Part shown: piece by piece, positions 7,131 to 12,836 of the stretch
How the letters are laid out: the number at the start of each line of letters is the position of its first letter
Numbering within the stretch: position 1 is the stretch's first letter
Source: RBG-16-66-20 sp964616875
GTDB taxonomy: Bacteria; Pseudomonadota; Gammaproteobacteria; Burkholderiales; SG8-39
Reading direction: 5' to 3'
Assembly: GCA_964616875.1 (NCBI GenBank)
Contig: CAZTSJ010000099.1
Location: forward strand, 1 to 12,836
DNA length: 12,836 bases
Made by a program: the position numbers and the translations under genes
The notes under the pieces: model-generated
What the model saw: only the letters and a program-made list of their open reading frames with translations
What the model was told of the DNA's origin: nothing
The model's database searches: none

Positions 7131-7149
7131 GAGCGCTCCAAGGAGCTCC
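7131..7149. promoter_or_regulatory. Two short palindromes over the hpd start-site and ribosome-binding region
   Basis: GAGCGCTC (7131-7138) and GGAGCTCC (7142-7149) are each self-complementary. The second contains the GGAG of the hpd Shine-Dalgarno sequence AAGGAG (7140-7145, six bases before the ATG). GCTC 7135-7138 can also pair with GAGC 7143-7146 across a CAAG loop. The site could be an operator or a weak ribosome-binding-site hairpin, or it may mean nothing, because 8-base palindromes are common. Confidence 0.25.
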
Positions 7150-7151
7150 CG

Positions 7152-8258
7152 ATGGCCACGCAGTGGGACAACCCCGCCGGAACCGACGGCTTCGAATTCA
7201 TCGAGTATGCCGCGCCGGATCCACGCGCCATGGGCGAACTGTTCGAGCAACTGGGCTTCAGGGCGATCGCGCGGCACCGGCACAAGAACGTGATCCTGTA
7301 CCGCCAGGGCGGGATCAATTTCATCGTCAACGCAGAACCGGATTCGTTCGCGCAACGCTTCGGACGCATGCACGGGCCAAGCGTCTGCGCCATTGCATTC
7401 CGCGTGCAGGATGCCAAGGCCGCCTATGAGCGCGCCATAGGTTTGGGAGCCTGGGGCTACGCCGAGCACGCCGGCCCCGGCGAGCTGAACATCCCGGCAA
7501 TCAAGGGCGTCGGCGACTCCCTGATCTACCTGATCGACCGCTGGCGCGGCAAGAATGGCGCGCGCGAGGGCGAGATCGGCAACATCGGCTTCTTCGATGT
7601 CGATTTCGAACCGCTGCAAGAGGGCTCGAATGCGGCCTCGCTCGATCCTCCGGGTCACGGTCTGGTGTATATCGATCACCTCACGCACAACGTGCACCGC
7701 GGCCGCATGAAGGAATGGGTGGAATTCTACGAACGTCTCTTCAATTTCAGGGAGATCCGCTATTTCGACATCGAAGGGCAGGTCACCGGGGTCAAGAGCA
7801 AGGCGCTCACCAGCCCCTGCGGCAAGATCCGCATCCCGATCAATGAGGAAGGCAACGAGAAAGCCGGGCAGATCACCGAGTATCTGGACAGCTACCACGG
7901 CGAAGGCATCCAGCACATTGCGATGGGCGCGAAGGATCTTTTCAAGACGGTCGACGCGCTGCGCGCGGGCGGCGTGAAGCTGCTCGACACCATCGACACC
8001 TACTACGAGCTGGTCGACAAGCGCATCCCGGGGCACGGCGAGAACGTCGCCGAACTGAAGCGGCGCAAGATCCTGATCGACGGCAAGGCGGGCAAGCTGC
8101 TGCTGCAGATCTTCTCGGAAAACCAGCTGGGGCCGATTTTCTTCGAATTCATCCAGCGCAAAGGCGACGAGGGCTTCGGCGAGGGCAATTTCAAGGCGCT
8201 GTTCGAGTCCATCGAGCTGGACCAGATGCGCCGCGGCGTCCTCCAGGCCAAGCAATAG
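7152..8258 (+). CDS. hpd: 4-Hydroxyphenylpyruvate dioxygenase
   Basis: This Fe(II) dioxygenase of the vicinal oxygen chelate superfamily converts 4-hydroxyphenylpyruvate to homogentisate, with decarboxylation, side-chain migration and ring hydroxylation. The protein is 368 residues, a typical bacterial length. It has two repeated betaalphabetabetabeta halves: an N-terminal half (about 10-140) without the metal, and a catalytic C-terminal half. The iron ligands are visible as His176 in VYIDHLTHNV, His255 in EGIQHIAMG and Glu332 in PIFFEFIQRKGDEGFGEGNF, the last being the C-terminal signature of the family. The ATG at 7152 is supported by AAGGAG six bases upstream. The open frame continues further left but there encodes antisense of the monooxygenase. 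hmgA follows after 8 bases, so the two genes form an operon for consecutive steps. Confidence 0.97.
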   Translation: MATQWDNPAGTDGFEFIEYAAPDPRAMGELFEQLGFRAIARHRHKNVILYRQGGINFIVNAEPDSFAQRFGRMHGPSVCAIAFRVQDAKAAYERAIGLGAWGYAEHAGPGELNIPAIKGVGDSLIYLIDRWRGKNGAREGEIGNIGFFDVDFEPLQEGSNAASLDPPGHGLVYIDHLTHNVHRGRMKEWVEFYERLFNFREIRYFDIEGQVTGVKSKALTSPCGKIRIPINEEGNEKAGQITEYLDSYHGEGIQHIAMGAKDLFKTVDALRAGGVKLLDTIDTYYELVDKRIPGHGENVAELKRRKILIDGKAGKLLLQIFSENQLGPIFFEFIQRKGDEGFGEGNFKALFESIELDQMRRGVLQAKQ

Positions 8259-8266
8259 AGTCCACG

Positions 8267-9550
8267 ATGCTGAAACTCAAATACCAGCGCGGCTTCGGCA
8301 ACAGTTTTGCCAGCGAAGCGGCCAGGGGCGCGCTGCCGGTAGGCCAGAATTCCCCGCAGCGCGCACCGCGCGGGCTGTACACCGAAGGCATTTCGGGCAC
8401 CGCGTTCACCGCGCCGCGCGCGGAGAATCTTTCGACCTGGCTTTACAAACTGCGCCCCTCGGCGATGCATGCGCCGTACAAACCCATCGGCAATGGAGCG
8501 CTCCGTTCCGGCCCATTCGACGAGGTCAAGACGCCGCCCAACCGGCTGCGCTGGAATCCGTTGCCAATACGTTCAAAGGCGACCGACTTCGTCGATGGCC
8601 TCGTGACCATCGCCGGTTCGGGAGATCCCGCATCACATGCGGGACTCGGTGTGCATGTCTATTGCGCCAACCGCTCGATGAGCAACCGCTATTTCCACAA
8701 CGCCGACGGCGAAATGATGCTGGTGCCGCAGCAAGGCGCACTGCTGCTTTTCACCGAATTGGGAAAACTCGAGGTCAAACCCGGCGAAATCGCGGTGGTG
8801 CCCCGTGGCATGAAGTTCAAGGTCGGCCTCGACGGACCGTCGCGCGGCTATGTCTGCGAGAACTACGGCGCGCCCTTCCGCCTGCCGGAACTCGGGCCCA
8901 TCGGCTCGCAGGGTCTGGCGCAGAAGCGCGACTTCCTCGCCCCGGTGGCCGCGTTCGAGGACAGAGGCGGCAAATGCGAGGTCGTGTGCAAGTTCCTCGG
9001 CAACCGGTGGGCGGCTGAATACCGCCATTCGCCGCTCGACGTGGTGGCCTGGCACGGCAACTACGTCCCCTACAAGTACGACCTGGCGCGTTTCATGGTG
9101 ATCAACACGGTGAGTTTCGACCATCCGGATCCGTCCATCTTCACCGTGCTTACTTCGCCTTCAGGCCATCCGGGCGTTGCGAACTGCGACTTCGTCATCT
9201 TCCCGCCGCGCTGGCAGGTCGCCGATCACACGTTCCGCCCGCCATGGTTCCACAGGAACGTGATGAGCGAGCTGATGGGCCTGGTGCACGGCGCCTACGA
9301 ATCCAAGGCGGAGGGCTTTCTGCCCGGCGGGGTCTCGATCCACAACTGCCTGCAGGGTCATGGCCCGGATGTGCCGACCTTCGAGAAGGCGAGCGCCGCC
9401 GAGCTCAAGCCGCACAAGCTCGAGAACTCGCTCGCCTTCATGTGGGAGTCCAGATACGTATTCCGGCCGACCCGGTTCGCGCTGGGCGCGCCGCAGCTGC
9501 AGCGGAACTACGATGCAGTCTGGGACGGCTTCAAGAAGCGCTTCAAGTAA
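8267..9550 (+). CDS. hmgA: Homogentisate 1,2-dioxygenase
   Basis: This Fe(II) ring-cleavage dioxygenase turns homogentisate into maleylacetoacetate. It is a cupin-fold cytoplasmic enzyme, normally a hexamer. The length of 427 residues is normal. The N-terminus (YQRGFGNSFASEA) is the family signature and fixes the start at 8267. The iron ligands by family comparison are His329 in PPWFHRN, Glu335 in MSELMG and His365 in QGHGPD; the spacings of 6 and 30 equal those of human His335, Glu341 and His371. The catalytic His286 lies in FDHPDPSIFTVLT. The Shine-Dalgarno sequence is weak (GAG eight bases before the ATG), so coupling to hpd, 8 bases upstream, is likely. The next enzymes, maleylacetoacetate isomerase and fumarylacetoacetase, do not follow. 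Instead a gene on the other strand converges 9 bases away. Confidence 0.97.
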   Translation: MLKLKYQRGFGNSFASEAARGALPVGQNSPQRAPRGLYTEGISGTAFTAPRAENLSTWLYKLRPSAMHAPYKPIGNGALRSGPFDEVKTPPNRLRWNPLPIRSKATDFVDGLVTIAGSGDPASHAGLGVHVYCANRSMSNRYFHNADGEMMLVPQQGALLLFTELGKLEVKPGEIAVVPRGMKFKVGLDGPSRGYVCENYGAPFRLPELGPIGSQGLAQKRDFLAPVAAFEDRGGKCEVVCKFLGNRWAAEYRHSPLDVVAWHGNYVPYKYDLARFMVINTVSFDHPDPSIFTVLTSPSGHPGVANCDFVIFPPRWQVADHTFRPPWFHRNVMSELMGLVHGAYESKAEGFLPGGVSIHNCLQGHGPDVPTFEKASAAELKPHKLENSLAFMWESRYVFRPTRFALGAPQLQRNYDAVWDGFKKRFK

Positions 9551-9559
9551 GCCGGGAAT

Positions 9560-10342
9560 TCAGCTTCGATTCCAGTCGGGCTTGCGCTTTTCCAGGAAGG
9601 AACGGATGCCTTCGCGCGCTTCGGCGCCCGCGCGCACGTCGGCCAGCACACTCGCGGTGTGCGCTGCAAGCCCGGGCGAGATGGGTGTCTGCGCCACCTT
9701 CGCCAGCAGTTTCTTCGCACGCGCCAGCGCTTGCGGACCCGCCTGCGCAAGCTGCGCGGCGAATTTCTCCACCCGGGCGTCAAGTTCCGCCGCCGGCACG
9801 CAATCGTGCACGAAACCGATGCGCTGCGCCTCGCGCGCGCCGAGCCGCTCGCCGGTAAGCACGTAGCGGCGCGCCTGCTGCTCGCCCATCGCACGCACGA
9901 TGTACGGGCTGATCATCGCGGGCACCAGGCCGATCCTTACTTCGGGCAGGCAGAATTCGGCTTCTTCGGCGGCGACCACCAGGTCGCAGGCAGCGACAAG
10001 GCCCATGCCGCCCGCAAACGCGGGCCCGTGCACGCGCGCGATGAGCGGCTTCGGGTAGGTGTGCATGCGGTAGAGCAGCTTCGCGAAGCGGCCCGCTTCA
10101 AGTCTTGATTTCGCCTTGGTCGCTTTCGCAGCCTGCTCCATGCGCGACAGGTCGCCGCCGGCGCAGAACGCCTGGCCGCGGCCGGCGAGCACCAGGACAC
10201 GGATTTTCTTTTCGTTCTCCAGTTCCTTAAATGCTTGAAGCAGAAAATCCTGCAATTCGCCGTTGAGCGCGTTTCGCAACTCGGGCCGGTTGAGCCAGAG
10301 CCAGGCGGCCGGACCGCGCCGTTCGATCTCAAGCACATCCAT
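9560..10342 (-). CDS. Enoyl-CoA hydratase/isomerase (crotonase) family protein, possibly methylglutaconyl-CoA hydratase-like
   Basis: This 260-residue crotonase-fold protein acts on a CoA thioester. The oxyanion-hole loops are seen as FCAGGDL (59-65) and AFAGGMGL (108-115). One catalytic-type acid is present, Glu134 in CLPEVRIGLVPA. The place of the first catalytic glutamate of classical hydratases (the GGxE position) is Gly114. The run ISPYIVRAMGEQQARRYVLT (145-164) resembles LiuC/AtuE-type hydratases for methylglutaconyl- or isohexenylglutaconyl-CoA more than general FadB-type hydratases, so leucine or branched-chain acid breakdown is a candidate role. It follows the FadB-like gene after 23 bases on the same strand and is probably the last gene of that operon. 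Its stop lies 9 bases from that of hmgA. The exact substrate is not certain. Confidence 0.9.
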   Translation of the reverse strand: MDVLEIERRGPAAWLWLNRPELRNALNGELQDFLLQAFKELENEKKIRVLVLAGRGQAFCAGGDLSRMEQAAKATKAKSRLEAGRFAKLLYRMHTYPKPLIARVHGPAFAGGMGLVAACDLVVAAEEAEFCLPEVRIGLVPAMISPYIVRAMGEQQARRYVLTGERLGAREAQRIGFVHDCVPAAELDARVEKFAAQLAQAGPQALARAKKLLAKVAQTPISPGLAAHTASVLADVRAGAEAREGIRSFLEKRKPDWNRS

Positions 10343-10365
10343 CAGTTGATCTGCAGCCTTTGCGC

Positions 10366-12483
10366 TCAGCGTAGCGATTCGTTCTTCGCCGCCTTGTCGC
10401 GCAGCAGCTTGGGCGGCGTGAAGCGTTCGCCATGCATTTTCGCCAGCTCATCGGCGCGCGCGACGAACTTCGCCGCGCCGACATAGTTGATGAATTGCAG
10501 CGCGCCGCCGGTCCAGGCCGGAAAACCGATGCCGAAGATGGAGCCGATATTGGCGTCGTGCGCCGTGGCGAGCACGCCTTCCTCCAGGCAGCGCGCGGTC
10601 TCGATCGCCTGGCGGTAGAGGATGCGGTCCTTCATCTCCTCGATATCGAATTTCGCCTCGTTGCGGCCGAAGACGCGGCCCAGTTCCGGCCAGAGGAATT
10701 TCTTCCCCTCCTTCGGATACTCGTAGAAACCGCCGCCGGCCGCGCGTCCAGGGCGATTCAATTCCTTCACCATCTTCACGATCACCTTCTGCCCGGGGTG
10801 CTCCGGCGGCAAGGGTTTGCCCTCCGCCTTGAGATCGGCGATGGTCTGCTCCATCACGTGCATCGAGAGCGACATCGAGGTCTGGTCGATCACTTCCAGC
10901 GGGCCGACGGGCATGCCGGCCTGACGCGCCGCATTCTCGATCGCCGCCGCGGGTATGCCCTCGGCGAGCATGGCGCAGCCCTCCTGCACGAAGGTGCCGA
11001 AGGTACGGCTGGTATAAAAGCCGCGCGAGTCGTTGACCACGATCGGCGTCTTGCCGATTTGCAGCACGTAGTCGTAGGCCTTCGCCAGCGTCTCGGCAGA
11101 GGTCTTCGCGCCCTTGATGATCTCGACCAGCTCCATGCGGTCCACGGGCGAGAAGAAATGCAGGCCGATGAATTTATCCGGATGCGCGGACGCCGCGGCG
11201 AGCCCCGAGATCGGCAGCGTGGACGTGTTAGAGGCGAAAAAACCGCCCGCGACCAGCATCGGTTCGGCCTCCTTCGTCACCTGCGCCTTCAGATCCCGCT
11301 TCTCGAACACCGCTTCGATGATGAGATCGCAACCCGCGAGGTCCCTGAAGTCAGCGGTCGCCTTGATCAGCATGAGCTGGTTCGGGTCTTTTTTCCTGCG
11401 CTCGAGGATTTTCGCGCTGTAGGCCTTGCCCGCCTCCGCCTTTTCCAGGAACACGTCCTTCAGCACGCAGGGCACGCCGCGATTCATGTTGGCCCAGGCA
11501 ATGCCGCCGCCCATCATGCCGGCGCCGAGGATGCCCACCTTGGTCGCCTTCCACTTCGGCACATCCTTCGGCCGCGATGCGCCGGACTTGATCGCGCCGC
11601 GGTTGAAGAACAGCGAGATGAGATTCTTCGCCACGCCGCCCACGGCGAGTTCGGCGAGGTAACGCGATTCGATGCGCAGCGCGGTATCGAAGTCGACGTA
11701 GGCGCCTTCCACCATCGCCGCCATGATCGCCTTGGGCGCGGGATACAGGCCGCGCGTCTTCTCGATCAGCATCGCCGGCGCGACCGAGAGCATCTGCGAG
11801 ATCGCCGGGCTGGAGGGCGTGCCGCCCGGCATGCGGTAGTGGTCCGCGTCCCAGGGCTGTTTGGGCGACGGATTGGCGCTAATCCATTCCCGCGCCATTT
11901 TGAAAAGGTCCTCGCGGTTCGCAGCGAGCCCCTGCACCAGGCCCAGCTTGGCGGCCTCCTGCGGCCGCATCGTTTTGCCCTCGACCAGATAGGGGAACGC
12001 AGCCTGCAGTCCGAGGAGGCGCGTCATCTTGGTGACCCCGCCCAGGCCAGGCAAGAGGCCCAGCGTTACCTCCGGGAGGCCGAGCTGAATCGAGTCATCG
12101 TCCAGCACGAGGCGGCAATGCGCGCACAGCGCGATCTCCCAGCCGCCGCCCAGCGCCGCACCCTCGAGCGCCGCGACCACCGGAATGCCGAGCTTTTCCA
12201 GCGCGCGCATCTGTTTCTTTACGGACTCGAGCCAGCGGAACACTTTCGGTCCGTCGTTCGGGCCGTACTTGAGCAGGTCCTTCAGTTCCGCACCGGCGAA
12301 AAAGGTTTTTTTCGCCGAAGACAGGATCACGCCCTTGGTGAGCGTCTTTTCAAGTTCGAGGCGCTCCACCGCCGCGGCGAACGCCGCCTCCCAGGCCTCG
12401 GTCATGGTGTTGACCGGGGCGCCGGGAGCATCGAAGGTGAGGGTGACGATGCTTGCCGGGTCTTTTTCGAACTTAATGGGCAT
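10366..12483 (-). CDS. Bifunctional enoyl-CoA hydratase / 3-hydroxyacyl-CoA dehydrogenase, FadB/FadJ type
   Basis: This 705-residue beta-oxidation protein hydrates 2-enoyl-CoA and oxidises the 3-hydroxyacyl-CoA with NAD+. It probably works as the alpha subunit of a complex with the thiolase encoded just upstream. Residues 1-190 are the crotonase domain, with FFAGAELKD, Glu116 in LGGGWEIALC and Glu138 in LPEVTLGLLPGLGG; both classical catalytic glutamates are kept. From about residue 312 comes the NAD-binding fold, VGILGAGMMGGGIAW (GxGxxG 320-325). The dehydrogenase catalytic pair is His442 in GLHFFSPVDRMELVEII and Glu454, with the 12-residue spacing of FadB. The C-terminal part holds the two helical dehydrogenase domains. 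The length is close to E. coli FadJ and FadB (about 714-729). The ATG shares its A with the thiolase stop (TAATG at 12485-12481), showing tight coupling. FadB and FadJ cannot be told apart safely, so no symbol is given. Confidence 0.95.
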   Translation of the reverse strand: MPIKFEKDPASIVTLTFDAPGAPVNTMTEAWEAAFAAAVERLELEKTLTKGVILSSAKKTFFAGAELKDLLKYGPNDGPKVFRWLESVKKQMRALEKLGIPVVAALEGAALGGGWEIALCAHCRLVLDDDSIQLGLPEVTLGLLPGLGGVTKMTRLLGLQAAFPYLVEGKTMRPQEAAKLGLVQGLAANREDLFKMAREWISANPSPKQPWDADHYRMPGGTPSSPAISQMLSVAPAMLIEKTRGLYPAPKAIMAAMVEGAYVDFDTALRIESRYLAELAVGGVAKNLISLFFNRGAIKSGASRPKDVPKWKATKVGILGAGMMGGGIAWANMNRGVPCVLKDVFLEKAEAGKAYSAKILERRKKDPNQLMLIKATADFRDLAGCDLIIEAVFEKRDLKAQVTKEAEPMLVAGGFFASNTSTLPISGLAAASAHPDKFIGLHFFSPVDRMELVEIIKGAKTSAETLAKAYDYVLQIGKTPIVVNDSRGFYTSRTFGTFVQEGCAMLAEGIPAAAIENAARQAGMPVGPLEVIDQTSMSLSMHVMEQTIADLKAEGKPLPPEHPGQKVIVKMVKELNRPGRAAGGGFYEYPKEGKKFLWPELGRVFGRNEAKFDIEEMKDRILYRQAIETARCLEEGVLATAHDANIGSIFGIGFPAWTGGALQFINYVGAAKFVARADELAKMHGERFTPPKLLRDKAAKNESLR

Positions 12484-12836
12484 TAAAGACGTTCAACAAT
12501 GGTCGCGATGCCCATGCCGCCGCCGACACAGAGCGTCGCCAGGCCGTAGCGCAGCTTGCGCCGCTCCAGCTCGTCGATCAGCGTGCCGATGATCATCGCG
12601 CCGGTCGCGCCCAGCGGGTGGCCCATCGCGATCGAGCCGCCGTTGACGTTGACGATTTCCTCGGAGACATGCAGTTCCTTCATGAACTTCATCGGCACGA
12701 CGGCGAAGGCCTCGTTGATTTCGAACAGGTCGATCTGTTCGATTTTCATGTTGGCCTTGGCGAGCGCCTTGCGCGCAGCCGGCATCGGCCCGGTCAGCAT
12801 GATGGTGGGATCTGCGCCCGACAGTGCTACCGCGAC
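12483..12836 (-). CDS. Acetyl-CoA acyltransferase (thiolase), C-terminal part
   Basis: Only the last 117 residues lie in the window; the gene continues past the right edge. The reading frame is open to the last base, with VAVALSGADPTI before the methionine at 12800, so that methionine is internal and not a start. Thiolase C-terminal motifs are present: NEAFA, GGSIAMGHPLGATGA with the catalytic His, and CVGGGMG with the catalytic Cys. The enzyme cleaves 3-ketoacyl-CoA to acetyl-CoA and a shortened acyl-CoA. The stop codon shares one base with the FadB-type start (TAATG), the usual thiolase-hydratase/dehydrogenase pairing. Any promoter for this operon lies outside the window. The fragment does not show whether it is FadA, a PhaA-like acetyltransferase or another member, though the pairing favours FadA type. 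Confidence 0.93.
   Translation of the reverse strand, partial: VAVALSGADPTIMLTGPMPAARKALAKANMKIEQIDLFEINEAFAVVPMKFMKELHVSEEIVNVNGGSIAMGHPLGATGAMIIGTLIDELERRKLRYGLATLCVGGGMGIATIVERL

Noticed and set aside
6891..7151. An N-terminal extension of hpd
   Set aside because: The extra residues are Arg/Pro-rich and antisense to the monooxygenase. The ATG at 7152 has a strong AAGGAG at ideal spacing.
7101..8255. A 384-codon open frame on - opposite hpd
   Set aside because: It mirrors the hpd codons and has no recognisable domain; hpd is certain from its iron ligands.
9551..9559. A possible terminator between hmgA and the crotonase gene
   Set aside because: The gap is only nine bases, with no T-run and no inverted repeat that I could see.
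10432..12486. A 684-codon open frame on + across the FadB-type gene
   Set aside because: It is an antisense shadow typical of GC-rich coding DNA: Arg/His-rich with no domain, while the - strand has full catalytic motifs.
1..12836. A defence system, toxin-antitoxin pair, CRISPR array, mobile element or biosynthetic cluster
   Set aside because: All genes except one small exported protein match metabolic or transport families. No arrays of direct repeats, transposase, integrase or nuclease motifs were seen.

Overview
The window is a GC-rich (roughly 60-65% by eye), tightly packed bacterial chromosome segment. The gene set and protein style suggest a beta-proteobacterium: one-chain indolepyruvate ferredoxin oxidoreductase, monomeric PhhA, Hpd/HmgA, and a FadA/FadB-type cluster. 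No 16S or other taxonomic marker is present, so this placement is inference. No tRNA, rRNA, CRISPR, insertion sequence, phage gene or intrinsic terminator was seen. No stretch longer than 47 bases lacks a gene.

Layout. (1) Positions 1-3880, + strand: a large fused 2-oxoacid (indolepyruvate-type) ferredoxin oxidoreductase, cut by the left edge, joined by an ATGA stop/start overlap to an unrecognised gene for a small exported protein. (2) Positions 3877-5114, - strand: a carboxymuconolactone decarboxylase-family gene followed, again through ATGA, by a YhhQ-type queuosine-precursor transporter. (3) Positions 5150-5929, +: phenylalanine 4-hydroxylase (phhA). (4) Positions 5926-7104, -: a class A FAD aromatic hydroxylase most like 3-hydroxybenzoate 6-hydroxylase. 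(5) Positions 7152-9550, +: hpd and hmgA. (6) Positions 9560-12836, -: a beta-oxidation operon reading thiolase (cut by the right edge), a FadB/FadJ-type bifunctional protein, and a stand-alone enoyl-CoA hydratase-family protein.

The central theme is breakdown of aromatic amino acids. PhhA makes tyrosine from phenylalanine. An unlinked transaminase would give 4-hydroxyphenylpyruvate. Hpd converts that to homogentisate and HmgA opens the ring. The ferredoxin oxidoreductase can take the same aryl-pyruvates another way, to aryl-acetyl-CoA, so the window encodes two competing fates for one class of intermediate. The FAD hydroxylase sits between phhA and hpd-hmgA and may be a side entry that makes homogentisate from 3-hydroxyphenylacetate; this is inference. 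Maleylacetoacetate isomerase, fumarylacetoacetase and a pterin dehydratase (phhB) are not in the window.

The segment changes strand five times. Convergent junctions overlap at the stop codons or are 9 bases apart. The two divergent junctions are only 35 and 47 bases long, and each has an AT-rich core that can be read as a -10 box on both strands. I found no wholly new multi-gene system. The most testable new points are the substrate of the hydroxylase, the exported partner of the oxidoreductase, and the symmetric divergent promoters.
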